A stretch of 50,975 bases of DNA from Rouxiella silvae (GCF_002093625.1 NZ_MRWD01000041.1:1-50975), one strand, 5' to 3'. Counted from the stretch's first letter, positions 35,305-47,537 are shown. Made by a program: numbers and translations. Notes: generated by a model not told the origin, from the letters alone.

Positions 35305-35391
35305 GTGGTTAATGCCGTTATCATGCAGAGCGCATTTTATAGCACACTCTATGTGCCAGAGTGATGACAAGCGCACTTTTTGGTCGGGCAC

Positions 35392-36102
35392 TCACTTGTT
35401 TGCGGGCTGTGGGCCAAGTCCACCACGCAACAGTGCCACGACGTGTTTGGCTAACTGCGTAGTATCGACCCGTTTTCCTGGTGCACTATTGGACGCGTGC
35501 GACGAGGCAATCGGGAAAAAAGTGAGCCCAAACAGTGTGAAGATAATCAATTCAGGACTTAAATCAGCGTTCAGTTTCCCCTCATCTTGCCAGCGGGCAA
35601 TGCAGCGCAGCGACTCGTTACGCCGGTTGTCGCCATAGCGTTGGTCCATGCGCTGCTTGAGCAAGCCGCTTTCGCTCATAATTTCCCTCACCCACAACGG
35701 CGCAAACCAGGCGTGTTCGACCGAGATCGCAATAAACTGCTCGGCCAGTTGGGTAATTGCCGCAACCGGATCGTGGGTAGAGTCTTGAAACAGGTTGCTG
35801 AAGGAGGCGCGTATTGGCATAAAACGCTCCTCAATCAGCACGTCGAGCAGTTGCTCACGACTGTTAAAATAGTAATGCAGCATCGCGGGCGTGACACCGG
35901 CTTCGCGGGCGATTGCGGTCAGTGGCGTATCGGCAATTCCTCTGCGTGCAAACATCGCCAGCGCAGTTTCCAGCAGCAGCGCACGGCGTTCAGCACCTTT
36001 CGCTACACCTCTTGGGCGCCCAGGTCTTCGGGGAAAATTCGTGGATTCTTCAGGCAATTGATCCTGTTGCAATAAGGTCGTTTCAGATTTTTTACTGTTC
36101 AT
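35392..36102 (-). CDS. TetR-family transcriptional regulator
   Basis: A 236-residue repressor. The TetR_N helix-turn-helix is at residues about 40-90 (RRALLLETALAMFARRGIAD, REAGVTPAMLHYYFNSREQLL). The rest is the ligand-binding domain, with a C-terminal part resembling TetR_C regulators of the CerR/YbiH kind. A basic, proline-rich segment (PRRPGRPRGVAKGAERR) precedes the DNA-binding domain. It is divergent from a DHA2 drug-efflux gene; the 85-base gap contains a perfect palindrome, the likely operator. So it should control efflux and itself, relieved by a pump substrate. Confidence 0.93.
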   Translation of the reverse strand: MNSKKSETTLLQQDQLPEESTNFPRRPGRPRGVAKGAERRALLLETALAMFARRGIADTPLTAIAREAGVTPAMLHYYFNSREQLLDVLIEERFMPIRASFSNLFQDSTHDPVAAITQLAEQFIAISVEHAWFAPLWVREIMSESGLLKQRMDQRYGDNRRNESLRCIARWQDEGKLNADLSPELIIFTLFGLTFFPIASSHASNSAPGKRVDTTQLAKHVVALLRGGLGPQPANK

Positions 36103-36143
36103 TATGCCATCGTACCCATTGACCGCAGGGGAAGTAAACTCAT

Positions 36144-37705
<1,562 letters not shown>

Positions 37706-37847
37706 TCGCACTTTGTGAATGAATTGGGCGGAAATTATTCATCAAAATCAACTAAGCTGAGTATCTTAACGTTTTTTCTTGTTTGGACTGGAGCAGGACC
37801 GCTCCGGATGCCCATATTTGAATAACAGCAGGATATGAGAGGCTTGT

Positions 37848-39680
37848 ATGTTGTACCGTCGATTTGAACGGTTGATTGATATTTTCAAAGCGCCTCCCAG
37901 TGAGGCAACGCCCGATAAAGTCTGGCCCTTTTACTTTTACTACCTGCGTCAGGTTTGGCCGAGCTTTACCGCGTTGTTGGTGGTGGGCCTGATTGGCTCG
38001 CTGATTGAAGTGTCGCTGTTTAGCTATCTCAGCACCATTATCGACCTAACTCGCGAAACGCCCACCGCCAGTTTCTTTAGCGATCACGCGGGAGAACTGC
38101 TGTGGATGGCGGCGGTTGCACTGATTATGCGGCCGATATTTATTGGCCTGCATGACCTGTTGGTGCACCAATCGATCAGCCCCGGCATGACCAGCATGAT
38201 CCGTTGGCAGAACCATAACTATGTGCTGCGCCAAAGTGTGAATTTTTTCCAGAATGATTTTGCCGGGCGCATTGCTCAACGCATTATGCAAACCGGTAGT
38301 TCACTGCGAGATTCGGCGGTGCAGGCAGTCGATGCCATCTGGCACGTGGTAATTTATGCCGCCAGTGCGCTGTTTCTTTTTGCCGAAGCCGACTGGCATT
38401 TGATGATCCCACTTACCGTCTGGATTGTGCTCTACAGCCTGTGCCTGTGGTACTTTGTGCCGCGCGTGAAGGCACGTTCGGTGGTCTCTTCGGAGGCGCG
38501 TTCCAAGCTGATGGGCACCATTGTTGATGGTTATACCAACATCACCACCCTCAAACTTTTTGCACACACCGACCTCGAGCAAAAATATGCGCGTGAGGCG
38601 ATTACCGAGCAGACGGAGAAAACCCAGCTTGCGAGCCGTCTGGTCACCAGCATGGACTTTACCATCACTACGCTAAACGGGGTGCTGATTGTGAGCACGA
38701 CCGGACTGGCGCTGTGGCTGTGGACACAGTCGTTAATTAGCGTCGGTGCGATTGCCTTGGCGACGGGACTGGTTATTCGTATCGTCAGTATGTCGGGATG
38801 GATCATGTGGGTAGTCAACGGTATTTTTGAAAATATCGGCATGGTGCAGGACGGCCTGCAGACTATTGCGCAGCCGGTCAGCGTGACCGACAAACCGCAG
38901 GCACCGGCGTTGAAAGTCAGTCAGGGTGCGATTCGTTTTGACCACGTTAACTTCAACTATGGCAAAAGCCGCAGTGTGATTACCGGTTTGGATTTGACGA
39001 TTCGCCCCGGTGAGAAGATTGGCCTGATTGGGCCTTCGGGTGCCGGTAAGTCGACGATGGTGAACCTACTGCTCCGGCTTTATGACCTCGACGGCGGCCG
39101 AATTTTGATTGACGATCAGGACATATCGCAGGTCACACAGGAGAGCCTGCGCGCGCAAATCGGCATGATAACGCAGGACACTTCGCTGCTGCACCGCTCG
39201 ATTCGCGACAACCTGCTTTATGGCCGGCCGAGTGCCAGCGACGAAGAATTGGTCAATGCTATCCGTCAGGCGCGCGCCGACGAGTTTATTCCCGAGCTGT
39301 CAGATCCGCAGGGGCGAAGGGGGCTGGACGCGCACGTGGGCGAACGTGGGGTGAAACTCTCAGGCGGACAGCGCCAGCGTATTGCCATTGCTCGCGTACT
39401 GCTGAAAAATGCACCGATCCTGATTATGGACGAAGCGACCTCCGCATTGGACTCAGAGGTGGAGGCGGCAATTCAGGAGAGTTTAGAAACCCTGATGACC
39501 CACAAAACGGTCATTGCTATCGCGCACCGACTGTCGACCATCGCCAAAATGGACCGGCTGGTCGTGCTCGATCAGGGGCAAATTGTTGAAATTGGCAGTC
39601 ACGGCGAACTGCTGGCCAAAAAAGGCCTGTATGCCCGACTGTGGCAGCATCAGACCGGTGGTTTTGTGGGCATGGACTGA
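37848..39680 (+). CDS. ABC exporter (fused permease-ATPase)
   Basis: A 610-residue half-transporter with an N-terminal six-helix membrane domain (about residues 30-330) and a C-terminal ATPase. Walker A GPSGAGKST is near residue 395, the signature LSGGQRQR near 503, Walker B LIMDEAT just after, and the H-loop in IAHRLST. It works as a homodimer, or with a partner not seen here. It belongs to the lipid/multidrug exporter type; the substrate is unknown. GAGAGG precedes the ATG. It is separated from the DHA2 gene by 142 bases and ends 7 bases from a convergent gene. Confidence 0.92.
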   Translation: MLYRRFERLIDIFKAPPSEATPDKVWPFYFYYLRQVWPSFTALLVVGLIGSLIEVSLFSYLSTIIDLTRETPTASFFSDHAGELLWMAAVALIMRPIFIGLHDLLVHQSISPGMTSMIRWQNHNYVLRQSVNFFQNDFAGRIAQRIMQTGSSLRDSAVQAVDAIWHVVIYAASALFLFAEADWHLMIPLTVWIVLYSLCLWYFVPRVKARSVVSSEARSKLMGTIVDGYTNITTLKLFAHTDLEQKYAREAITEQTEKTQLASRLVTSMDFTITTLNGVLIVSTTGLALWLWTQSLISVGAIALATGLVIRIVSMSGWIMWVVNGIFENIGMVQDGLQTIAQPVSVTDKPQAPALKVSQGAIRFDHVNFNYGKSRSVITGLDLTIRPGEKIGLIGPSGAGKSTMVNLLLRLYDLDGGRILIDDQDISQVTQESLRAQIGMITQDTSLLHRSIRDNLLYGRPSASDEELVNAIRQARADEFIPELSDPQGRRGLDAHVGERGVKLSGGQRQRIAIARVLLKNAPILIMDEATSALDSEVEAAIQESLETLMTHKTVIAIAHRLSTIAKMDRLVVLDQGQIVEIGSHGELLAKKGLYARLWQHQTGGFVGMD

Positions 39681-39687
39681 GTAAATA

Positions 39688-40815
39688 TCAGGCCTGTTCC
39701 TGCCGATAAGGCAGCGCGTCGCGGGCTTCAATAGCCCAGGCGCGCACGCCGTCCCGCTCCTGCTGCAAAAAATCCTCCACCGCACTGCGCAAACCTGGAT
39801 GACGTAAATAATGCCATGAGTCGGTTAATACCGGCTCAAATCCACGAATTAGCTTATGTTCGCCCTGTGCACCGGCGTCAAAGCGTGCAAGACCTTTGGC
39901 AATCGCATAGTCCATTCCCTGATAAAAGCAGGTCTCAAAGTGCAGCCTGTCGAATTCGGCCAGGCAGCCCCAGTAGCGGCCATAAAAGGTGTCGCCACTG
40001 ACCAGACTCAGCGCCATTGCCACTGGACGACCCTGCTGTTCAGCCATCACGACTTGAACAGTTTCTGGCATCCGTTCTGCCAGCAGGCTGAAAAATTCTC
40101 GCGTCAGGTAAGGTGAACGCCCGCGAACGTAGTAGGTATTGGCATAGCAGGCATAGATAAAATCCCACTGCGCCTCAGTGATTTGCGCGCCTTCAAGCCA
40201 TTGGAATTCAATACCCTGTGCGACGACCTGCTCGCGCTCTTTGCGCATCTGCTTGCGTTTACGCGAGGTCAGCGTATCGAGAAAATCCTGAAAGTCGCGA
40301 TAGCCGCGATTGTGCCAGTGATATTGACACCCCAGCCGATGCAGCCATTCGCTTTGTTCGCCAACCAACTGATTATCACGCGAGTCGGTAAAGTTGATGT
40401 GTGCACTGGAAAGTCCCTGCTGCTGCAGAAACTCGGGTAATGCCTGCAAAAGTTGCTGCGCCGCATCGGGCGTGCCGAGCAGCCGTCTTCCGCCAACTGG
40501 GCTAAACGGTGCCGCGCCTAGCCATTTTGGATAATAGGGAATGCGGGCGCGATAACAGGCATCGGCCCAAGCGTGGTCAAACACGTATTCGCCGGAGGAG
40601 TTCGATTTGCGATAGCCGGGAACAGCCGCCAGCGTTTTACCCTTTTGTTGCCACAGTAGGTGTTCACTTTGCCAGCCCGAATTGGGGCCAAGCGAACCGC
40701 TGTCTTCCAATGCGGTTAAAAAAGCGTGGCGCAGAAAGGGCTGTCCGGCAGGGACCAACGCATCCCACTCTTCGGCGGGCAAATCGCCAAGACAGGCAAG
40801 GGACGTTAACGACAT
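39688..40815 (-). CDS. GNAT-fold protein of the DUF482/FemAB-like family
   Basis: A 375-residue protein that matches the family often called peptidogalycan biosynthesis protein (COG3146). Conserved words include PFLRHAFLTALEDSGSLGPN, FSPVGGRRLL, LTSRKRKQMRKERE and FDAGAQGEHKLIRGFEP. The last block resembles the acetyl/aminoacyl-transferase fold. The biochemical activity is not known. I start at the ATG at 40815, which gives the usual N-terminus (MSLTSLACLGDLPAEEWDAL); the longer frame to 40968 runs through a hairpin and is unlikely. It is convergent with the ABC exporter. Confidence 0.88.
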   Translation of the reverse strand: MSLTSLACLGDLPAEEWDALVPAGQPFLRHAFLTALEDSGSLGPNSGWQSEHLLWQQKGKTLAAVPGYRKSNSSGEYVFDHAWADACYRARIPYYPKWLGAAPFSPVGGRRLLGTPDAAQQLLQALPEFLQQQGLSSAHINFTDSRDNQLVGEQSEWLHRLGCQYHWHNRGYRDFQDFLDTLTSRKRKQMRKEREQVVAQGIEFQWLEGAQITEAQWDFIYACYANTYYVRGRSPYLTREFFSLLAERMPETVQVVMAEQQGRPVAMALSLVSGDTFYGRYWGCLAEFDRLHFETCFYQGMDYAIAKGLARFDAGAQGEHKLIRGFEPVLTDSWHYLRHPGLRSAVEDFLQQERDGVRAWAIEARDALPYRQEQA

Positions 40816-40875
40816 AGGTTTTTCCCGAAGAAGTGCTAGAAGAAGTTCCCCCTGATAATGACACCTGCGCGGAAA

Positions 40876-40914
40876 ATTAAAAAGCCAGTCGCTAAGGCAA
40901 TCTGGCTTTTTAAT
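40876..40914. terminator. 13-bp perfect hairpin upstream of the decayed antitoxin gene
   Basis: ATTAAAAAGCCAG (40876-40888) and CTGGCTTTTTAAT (40902-40914) pair perfectly with a 13-base loop. Both strands show a GC core followed by TTTTTAAT, so it can work as a bidirectional intrinsic terminator. It is out of place with no known transcript ending here, perhaps left from a lost gene. Confidence 0.6.
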
Positions 40915-40950
40915 GATGGAGGATGCAATGATGCTTAAGGAGGCACTTAC

Positions 40951-41295
40951 GTGAACAGTGATTATCAAGGTAATGTCGATTGAAGACGCTTAACAGAGCA
41001 TGGCTGCGGCTCTGTCAGGGGATAGGAATGAACGTGGTTCGTTCATCACTTCCTGAATTGGGAGCAATTTCATAACACGCTCTCGCCAAAACGCATGGCT
41101 ATCATTAAAGCTATGGCCGAAAGCGGAGAGTTATCGATACGTGAAGTTGCACGCAGAGGGGGGCGAGATGTTAAGGCTGTACAGGGTGATGTTTATGCTC
41201 TTCTGCTCGTGGGCATTATCGAGCGTTCAGATAATGGCGTCATTTTCCCTTACGAAGAAATTCATTTCGATTTCACAGTTAGAGCCGTCGCTTAA
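40951..41295 (+). pseudogene. Decayed COG4190-type HTH regulator/antitoxin gene
   Basis: The intact 3' part (from ATG 41095, 66 residues) reads SIREVARRGGRDVKAVQGDV, ALLLVGIIERSDNG and PYEEIHFDF, the C-terminal half of the predicted antitoxin-like HTH regulators (COG4190). Homology continues upstream in fragments: VIIKVMSIEDA (from 40958) is cut by a TAA at 40991; the same frame then gives QSMAAALSGDRNERGSFIT; and the frame shifts at about 41053 to FLNWEQFHNTLSPKR, joined to the 3' part. One missing T in ACTTCC would restore that junction. AAGGAGG at 40937-40943 is a surviving Shine-Dalgarno. At least two lesions, so inactive as a full protein. Confidence 0.7.
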
Positions 41296-41318
41296 TACTG
41301 ATGATTATTCGCGGCGTT

Positions 41319-41346
41319 AAGAATGCCCCCCAGTGGCGGCATTCTT
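41319..41346. terminator. Terminator hairpin between the antitoxin remnant and the MFS gene
   Basis: AAGAATGCC (41319-41327) pairs with GGCATTCTT (41338-41346); TTATT-rich sequence follows on the plus strand. It sits between two convergent genes and probably serves the plus strand mainly. Confidence 0.65.
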
Positions 41347-41365
41347 ATTTATTATTATTGGTTTA

Positions 41366-42763
41366 TTAGCGATGTGCCCGCTGTCCCGTTTTAAAATCGG
41401 GCATTTCTCTTTTGGTCACATCATTTTGGCCTTTCCTGACGCGCTCAATTGGGCCCATCACAAACAGGAACAGCAGCGCGCCAACAATGCAGTGCGCGCC
41501 GACAAACAGCAGGCCCATGCTGTAATTACCGGTGATCGCCACGATGTAGCCGAACATAATTGGAGTGACGATACCGGCAATATTGCCGACGCAGTTAAAA
41601 ATCGCACCGGCCAATCCAATGGCCTCTTTTGGAGCGGTATCGCTGATAACCGTCCAGGTTCCGGCCCCTGCGGCGACGCCTTTGCCAAAGAAGGCGAAGG
41701 ACATAATGGCGACAATCCATACGTTACTGTCGACAATCGCTGCGCCAATCAGCGTGGCCGCCATCACCATGCCAACGATGTAGGGGGCTTTGCGCGCCCA
41801 AGACAGCGACACCCCTTTAAGCAGTAAAGAGTCGGAAATATAACCGCCGAAGATGCCGCCCGCGAAGCCACAGATAGCCGGAGCAATGGTCGCAAATCCG
41901 GCGTGCAATATGTCCATACCGCGTGCCTGAACCAAATAAATCGGGAACCAAGTAATAAAGAAGTAGCTTAGGGCAATAATGCAATATTGACCCAAATAGG
42001 CACACCACAGCATTCGACTGGTCAATAAACCCTTAACGGTAGCGCGTGATAAACGGGATTTAGCTTTGCGTTCCTGAATAGAATCAATATCCACCAGGCC
42101 GCCGCCGTCAATAATATATTCCAGCTCCTTTTTCGACACCAGCGGATGATGGCGCGGTTCGCGCATAAAAGTCATCCATACAAAAAACGAGGCGATGCCA
42201 ATAAGGCCTAATACAAAAAACGGCCATTGCCAGCCAAATTCAGAGACCAACCAACCCGACAACGGTGAGAAAATAGCGACGGCGAAATACTGGGAAGAGG
42301 CAAAAAGCGAAGAGGCCCTGCCGCGTTCAGCCTTGGGGAACCACATAATGGTGACGCGGGCATTGGCTGGAAAGCTAGGTGCCTCGATGAGTCCTAATAA
42401 AAATCGCAGGCTGAACATGATAAAAATAACGCCCGCTGCGCCTTGCGCAAACTCACCGACAAAACCCATTGCCAACGTAGAGAGTGACCACAGAACGAGC
42501 GTCACACCATAGACCTTTTTTGCCCCGAAGCGGTCGAGAAACAGCCCGCCGGGGATTTGCCCAATCACATACGCCCAGCTAAAGGCAGAGAGAATAAAGC
42601 CTAATTGAATAGAGGAAAGTCCAAACTCGTCTTTAATGGCTGACCCAGAGATCGATAAGATAGACCGGTCTGCATAGGCTACGACGGATAAAAATAAAAT
42701 TAGCATTAATATGCCAACGCGCACATAAGATTTTTTATCGGCTGCCTTGTTGGATAACATCAT
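41366..42763 (-). CDS. MFS transporter, GudP/GarP-type (anion:cation symporter family)
   Basis: A 465-residue, twelve-helix carrier very similar in sequence pattern to E. coli GudP: YADRSILSISGSAIKDEFGL, FILSAFSWAYVIGQIPGGLF, LRFLLGLIEAPSFPANAR, KKELEYIIDGGGLVDID and ITWFPIYLVQARGM all have clear counterparts. E. coli GudP/GarP import D-glucarate and D-galactarate; this protein probably imports a hexarate or similar sugar acid. No glucarate dehydratase or aldolase gene is adjacent, so the substrate is uncertain and I leave out a symbol. AGGAAA precedes the ATG at 42763. About 416 bases of upstream DNA probably contain its promoter. Confidence 0.88.
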   Translation of the reverse strand: MMLSNKAADKKSYVRVGILMLILFLSVVAYADRSILSISGSAIKDEFGLSSIQLGFILSAFSWAYVIGQIPGGLFLDRFGAKKVYGVTLVLWSLSTLAMGFVGEFAQGAAGVIFIMFSLRFLLGLIEAPSFPANARVTIMWFPKAERGRASSLFASSQYFAVAIFSPLSGWLVSEFGWQWPFFVLGLIGIASFFVWMTFMREPRHHPLVSKKELEYIIDGGGLVDIDSIQERKAKSRLSRATVKGLLTSRMLWCAYLGQYCIIALSYFFITWFPIYLVQARGMDILHAGFATIAPAICGFAGGIFGGYISDSLLLKGVSLSWARKAPYIVGMVMAATLIGAAIVDSNVWIVAIMSFAFFGKGVAAGAGTWTVISDTAPKEAIGLAGAIFNCVGNIAGIVTPIMFGYIVAITGNYSMGLLFVGAHCIVGALLFLFVMGPIERVRKGQNDVTKREMPDFKTGQRAHR

Positions 42764-43179
42764 TTTATTTTCCTATTGTATTATTGAGTTATCAACCGGT
42801 AGCGGCAGTAGGGTGCACAGTTCTTCGGTAATAACAGTTTTTGAGGAAAGCTAAAAAGAAAAATTAATTGCCGCATATTAAATTTCGTAGGGGCAATTTT
42901 TTATTGATTTATCCAATATAGGGCGGAAAAAGAAGGTGGTCATTGTGCTTATGTCGAGAAATAATGGGAATAACGCAGTGATCCTTATGAAAATACCCAA
43001 TTGACTATGACATTGCCCACAGTAATTTAAAAAAAATTAAAATTTTGGGAACTGTTTTAGTAAACTGTGAACTACGTCTGAGTGAGTTTTAAAATAATGA
43101 AAATATGAGAGAGGAAGGAATAAAACCAGGAGGAAGTATGCCTGGGAAGGAAAGTCATCATCCCAGGCTTTTCAACGGA
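42764..43179. other. Intergenic region between MFS gene and wrbA
   Basis: AT-rich 416-base gap with no gene. It includes the MFS promoter region on the minus strand. Near its right end a hairpin GCCTGGGA (43140-43147) / TCCCAGGC (43161-43168) follows the wrbA stop and may end the wrbA transcript. Confidence 0.5.
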
Positions 43180-43779
43180 TTAAGCTTTCAGCTTCGCGGC
43201 AATCTGCGCAACATATTGGCCCTGATGACGGGCAATGGTCAATTCGCGAGAGTCGGGCTGGCGTGAGCCGTCACCGCCTGCAATGGTCGATGCGCCGTAG
43301 GGCGTGCCGCCACCTACTTGAGAAATATCGAACAATTCGGGTGAGCTATAGCCGATTGGCACAATGATCATGCCGTGATGTGCAAGCGTGGTCCAGGTAG
43401 AGGTGATGGTCATTTCCTGTCCACCCCCGGTGCCGGTAGAGGTAAATACGCTGGCGACCTTACCCACTAGAGCGCCTTTAGCCCACAGACCGCCGGTTCT
43501 GTCGAGGAAGTTACGCATTTGGCCCGACATATTACCAAAGCGGGTCGGCGTGCCGAGGATAATGGCGTCGTAGTCGCCCAGCTCTGCCGGATCGGCAATC
43601 GGTGCAGTCTGGTCGGCCTTACCGCCGGCTGCGGCAAAGGACGCGGCGTCCATCACTTCGGGGACACGTTTGAGCGTAACCTCAACGCCTGCAACGCTTT
43701 TTGCACCTTCTGCAACACTCTGCGCCATGGTTTCGATGTGACCATACATCGAATGGTAAAGTACTAAAACTTTAGTCAT
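43180..43779 (-). CDS. wrbA: NAD(P)H:quinone oxidoreductase WrbA
   Basis: Flavodoxin-like FMN enzyme that reduces quinones by two electrons, protecting from redox cycling. The 199 residues equal E. coli WrbA in length and motifs: [17 protein letters not shown] (FMN phosphate loop), [31 protein letters not shown] and [20 protein letters not shown], quoted in parts. I chose the ATG at 43779, with GAGGAA just upstream; the longer frame to 43869 has no support. It is a single gene next to the pqq operon on the same strand. Confidence 0.96.
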   Translation of the reverse strand: MTKVLVLYHSMYGHIETMAQSVAEGAKSVAGVEVTLKRVPEVMDAASFAAAGGKADQTAPIADPAELGDYDAIILGTPTRFGNMSGQMRNFLDRTGGLWAKGALVGKVASVFTSTGTGGGQEMTITSTWTTLAHHGMIIVPIGYSSPELFDISQVGGGTPYGASTIAGGDGSRQPDSRELTIARHQGQYVAQIAAKLKA

Positions 43780-43968
43780 TTTTGGTTCCTCTTTCAGGGG
43801 TTCAGGTGTCGAATCATTACCCAATAACTTTGCGAAGAATTGACTCAGTAATCCCACGTTACCCTCCACAACTTTGGATAGTTGATGAGTGAAAGATTAC
43901 ATCCTCGGCGCATATTGGTTACTTAACAACCCTAAACTTTTGATTGGCTCGGTCAGTTTTATTGAACG

Positions 43969-46395
43969 TTATTTCAGCGAGGGAGGGTTGCTCACTATCC
44001 ACCACGGCGCTTTTTCCTGAACCAACAGTTGCTGGAAGTGCTGGAGTGTTGACAATGTGAGACCTGAAATCGTCTCAGCGGTAAGCGGGGGAGCATAGGT
44101 GTGAGCGTTTAGCCAACTTTCGCGCGACTGCTCAAGCTTACCTTGTTCGACAATCTCAATGCTGTGCCTTAGCGCAGCACATTTTTCATTGAAATCTATA
44201 GGCGAAATTTCGCGGATGATGGCTTGCATATCGACGATAAACTGCCGTATTTCAGCCAATATTTGCTCGGTAGAATGACTGGGAGACTGTACTGCAAACA
44301 TTATTCCGCTTTCGCCCGCCGATTGCATAAAACGGCAGGTGACGACATAGCCAATATTTTTTTCAACCCTCAGTCGCTGGAAAAAACGCGGTTCAAAAAA
44401 TGACGCCAGAATACGCCAGGCGGCAAGGCAGACGGCAGTTTGCTCAGGCAGAGGGCAAAACAGCAAAACGGCAGCATCTTTGCTGTCGGTAGGGAGAATA
44501 GCGTCGATCCTAGCGGCATGTGGCACGTAAGCACGAGCTGCTTCATCGTTTATATCCCCAGGAAAAAGACTTAAAAGATGTGAAATTCCTTCTAAAAGCA
44601 CTGAACTTCCGCCATACAACGCCGCGTTCCAGCTAATACGGCTAATGTGCGTGGCTTCTCTTTCACCCGTTACTTCGCCACTGAGCAGCCTTGGCAACTG
44701 GTTGAGCAAGCAGCGAATGGCGATATCGCTTTGTAAGGCCTTCTCGGCGAGGAGATACTGCCTTTCACCCTGCTCTTGTAGCGTTTTCGGCATCGCTAAA
44801 AGCTGCACTATTAACGCACTTAGCGTACTGAGTATCACATCATCGCTGCCGCTTAACTGCAACAGCCACTGTCCCTGATGGCGTTCAAAGGAAAGGTTGC
44901 CTCCTCGATGTGCACAGTCGCCAATAATAGCGCGCAGGCCGGCCAGTATCTGATGAGCATTGCGCAGCGGTAAGGGGCTTTTCGCCGCCGGACTGAGGAT
45001 CAGTACGCCCTCGCTGTACTCACTTTTTATCTGAGGCAGGCTGACCTTTTCTGTGGGAAAGTCGAGTCGTCCTGGCGCACTGTTTTGCGGATAAAAAGTC
45101 AGAAGAGGGAGGTCTGCGGTGCTTCCTGAAGGCCAGCTTATCGGGGCCAGCCCGAGCTCGAAACCTTGCACGCATCGGATTGAATTATCAACGTTTGGCG
45201 TGACCCACAGCCGCGTCAGATTGTCGGCGTTAAGTTGCCCCAGCAGAGTTTTCCAACCGGCCAGCAGCTCAGCATCGCTCTGTACAATCGGAGGGAAACC
45301 AAAGGCGGTAGTGCGCAACTTATCGACTGGCGACAGCTGTGAAAACGATTGAGCTGCAAGGTTGGCATAATGACGCAGTTGTAGCGTCGTCACCGACCTT
45401 AAATGTCTTAACCCGTGCTGGAAGAGGGCCTCGGCGTGAGCCGCGGTTTCGGGCCTCGCATCATTAAGCATTATTTCTACGCTGATAATTGAGCCATTTT
45501 CGCTGCAATAGGGCAACAATAGCTGCAAAGTATCGCAATATCCCTGCGTGCGCAGCGCCGCCAGCAGGCTGTTCTGTGCCTCGTCAGTTAAAAACTGGCG
45601 CAGCAAAGTCAGCGATGGCGCATCGAGGCGATGGGTCTCTGGCAACATATAAGACAGCTGTAAACGCGGGGTCGCGCCGCTTTGCATCGAGAAACTACGT
45701 TCAGGGCGCAGCGTGAGCGGCTGAGTCACCGGCGGTTGCTTACCCTGTGCTGATGAGAATACTGTCGCGTACTGCGTCGCCAAGGCGGCGAGTTCATCAA
45801 TTGACTGCGGCCCCGAGAGCCAGAGTGTGAGATTACCGCCGTGGAAATACTGCTGGTGATAATCGCGTAGCGCGTGCTGTAGGGCATCGATATCTTTGCC
45901 AAAATGCGCCAGATTTCCAACGTGGAAGCGAGTTAATGCTGCGGGTGATACCCATGCTGCGCCGAGCGATACCTCGCACAATGTGTCGATATCGGTGCTT
46001 AACATCCTAAACTCGGCATCGATTATCGCCGTTTCTTGCACGATAGCATCTGCGGCAAGCAGCGGATGTGCCAGCATATCAACCAGCCGGGCAAAGCCGT
46101 CAACCAACTTGGGCGCGGCGATATCAAAAAACCAGGCGGTCGTCGTTGGCAGGGTGGTGGCATTGAGCCGCGCGCCTTCGGCCTGCGCCCAGCTCATCAG
46201 GCGCTGTGTACCCTGATAATGTTTACTGCCGGCAAACACCACGTGTTCGAATAAGTGTGCTAGCCCCGGCCACATCTCGGGTTCGTGATGACTGCCGGCT
46301 GAGAGATGAAACAGAGCGGCCGCGTGCGATGCCTGCGGACTGTGAGTCAGATTGACCCGCAGGCCGTTCGCCAGTTGCAGCCTTTTTTGAATCAT
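43969..46395 (-). CDS. pqqF: Pyrroloquinoline quinone biosynthesis protease PqqF
   Basis: Zinc metalloprotease of the M16 (pitrilysin) family, 808 residues, that works on the PqqA-derived peptide to release the cross-linked Glu-Tyr. The inverted zinc motif HLFEH (H47, E50, H51) is intact, with the usual distant Glu in the DAEFRM block. The correct start is the ATG at 46395, whose first bases overlap the pqqE stop (ATGA); an in-frame codon at 46530 would put 45 residues inside pqqE and is rejected. It is the last gene of the pqq operon. Length is in the range of Klebsiella PqqF (about 760). Confidence 0.95.
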   Translation of the reverse strand: MIQKRLQLANGLRVNLTHSPQASHAAALFHLSAGSHHEPEMWPGLAHLFEHVVFAGSKHYQGTQRLMSWAQAEGARLNATTLPTTTAWFFDIAAPKLVDGFARLVDMLAHPLLAADAIVQETAIIDAEFRMLSTDIDTLCEVSLGAAWVSPAALTRFHVGNLAHFGKDIDALQHALRDYHQQYFHGGNLTLWLSGPQSIDELAALATQYATVFSSAQGKQPPVTQPLTLRPERSFSMQSGATPRLQLSYMLPETHRLDAPSLTLLRQFLTDEAQNSLLAALRTQGYCDTLQLLLPYCSENGSIISVEIMLNDARPETAAHAEALFQHGLRHLRSVTTLQLRHYANLAAQSFSQLSPVDKLRTTAFGFPPIVQSDAELLAGWKTLLGQLNADNLTRLWVTPNVDNSIRCVQGFELGLAPISWPSGSTADLPLLTFYPQNSAPGRLDFPTEKVSLPQIKSEYSEGVLILSPAAKSPLPLRNAHQILAGLRAIIGDCAHRGGNLSFERHQGQWLLQLSGSDDVILSTLSALIVQLLAMPKTLQEQGERQYLLAEKALQSDIAIRCLLNQLPRLLSGEVTGEREATHISRISWNAALYGGSSVLLEGISHLLSLFPGDINDEAARAYVPHAARIDAILPTDSKDAAVLLFCPLPEQTAVCLAAWRILASFFEPRFFQRLRVEKNIGYVVTCRFMQSAGESGIMFAVQSPSHSTEQILAEIRQFIVDMQAIIREISPIDFNEKCAALRHSIEIVEQGKLEQSRESWLNAHTYAPPLTAETISGLTLSTLQHFQQLLVQEKAPWWIVSNPPSLK

Positions 46396-47537
46396 GGCAC
46401 CGGTGCTTTGAAAATTAGCTGCTGCGAGTTTTTGCGGTTGCGAAACTGTAGCTGGCTGACCTGAATATTGGTGCAGTTGGCCTGCTCGCGCGCTTCTAAA
46501 ATCATGCCGTGATGCTCTGATTTGGAACATACCGGATCGGCGTTATCGGCATTGCCGGTCAGCATAAAGGCCTGACAGCGGCAGCCGCCAAAATCTTTCT
46601 CTTTTTCCGAGCAGGAACGACAAGGCTCCGGCATCCAGTCAAAGCCGCGATATTTATTAAAGCCAAACGAGTTGTACCAGATGTCTTGTAAGGATTGTTC
46701 CAGCACCGACGGAAACTCGACCGGCAGTTGGCGCGCGCTATGACAAGGCAGCGCCATACCTTCCGGCGTTACGCTTAAGAAAATTGCGCCCCAACCGCCC
46801 ATGCAGCCCTTCGGGCGCTCTTCATAATAATCGGGCGTCACAAACAGCAGGTTGGCCAGATTGCCTTTGTCGGCCATCTTGACGCGATACTCCGCCACGA
46901 CCGCTTCGGCATCAGCGATTTGTTGCCGAGTTGGCAGCAGGCCTTCGCGGTTCAGCTGTGCCCAGCCGTAAAACTGGCAGGTCGCCAGCTCGACGTCGTC
47001 GGCCTCCAGCTCAATGCTCAGTTCGATGATTTTATCAATCTGATGAATATTATGGCGATGCAGTACAAAGTTAAGCACCATAGGATAACCGTGGGCTTTC
47101 ACCGCTTTGGCCATATCCAGTTTCTGCTGAAATGCCTTGGCAGAACCGGCCAACGCGGCGTTGAGCGTTTCGTCACTGGCCTGAAAGCTAATCTGAATAT
47201 GATCCAGACCGGCTTCGGCGAAAGCGTCGATTTTCTTTTCGGTCAAACCAATGCCAGAAGTGATCAGATTGGTATAAAAACCGAGGTCGCGCGCCGCCTT
47301 AATAAGCTCGGGCAAATCCTTGCGCACCAGCGGTTCACCGCCGGAGAAGCCAATTTGTACCGCGCCCATCGCCCGCGCCTGTTCAAACACCGTAATCCAT
47401 TGTTCGGTGGTCAGCTCTTTCTCCTGCTTGGCAAAATCGAGCGGATTTGAGCAGTATGGACACTGCAACGGACAACGATAAGTCAACTCCGCCAGCAACC
47501 AAAGCGGCGGTTTGACCTGGGGTTTAAGCAGGTTCAC
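46392..47537 (-). CDS. pqqE: PqqA peptide cyclase PqqE (radical SAM)
   Basis: Radical S-adenosylmethionine enzyme that links the Glu and Tyr side chains in PqqA with the help of PqqD. C22, C26 and C29 (CPLQCPYC) form the radical-SAM 4Fe-4S site. The C-terminal SPASM-type cysteines appear in [19 protein letters not shown] and the later DPVC. The 381-residue length is normal. It starts with GTG at 47537 and overlaps pqqD by 14 bases, and its stop overlaps pqqF. Confidence 0.97.
   Translation of the reverse strand: MNLLKPQVKPPLWLLAELTYRCPLQCPYCSNPLDFAKQEKELTTEQWITVFEQARAMGAVQIGFSGGEPLVRKDLPELIKAARDLGFYTNLITSGIGLTEKKIDAFAEAGLDHIQISFQASDETLNAALAGSAKAFQQKLDMAKAVKAHGYPMVLNFVLHRHNIHQIDKIIELSIELEADDVELATCQFYGWAQLNREGLLPTRQQIADAEAVVAEYRVKMADKGNLANLLFVTPDYYEERPKGCMGGWGAIFLSVTPEGMALPCHSARQLPVEFPSVLEQSLQDIWYNSFGFNKYRGFDWMPEPCRSCSEKEKDFGGCRCQAFMLTGNADNADPVCSKSEHHGMILEAREQANCTNIQVSQLQFRNRKNSQQLIFKAPVP

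Noticed and set aside
35305-35391. TPP riboswitch ahead of the CytX-like permease
   Set aside because: CytX genes can have one, but only 87 bases are available and no thi-box-like CTGAGA or ACCTGA core is seen.
46396-46530. Longer N-terminus for PqqF starting inside pqqE
   Set aside because: It would overlap pqqE by over 130 bases and adds residues unlike any M16 protein; the ATG at 46395 overlaps the pqqE stop in the usual ATGA way.
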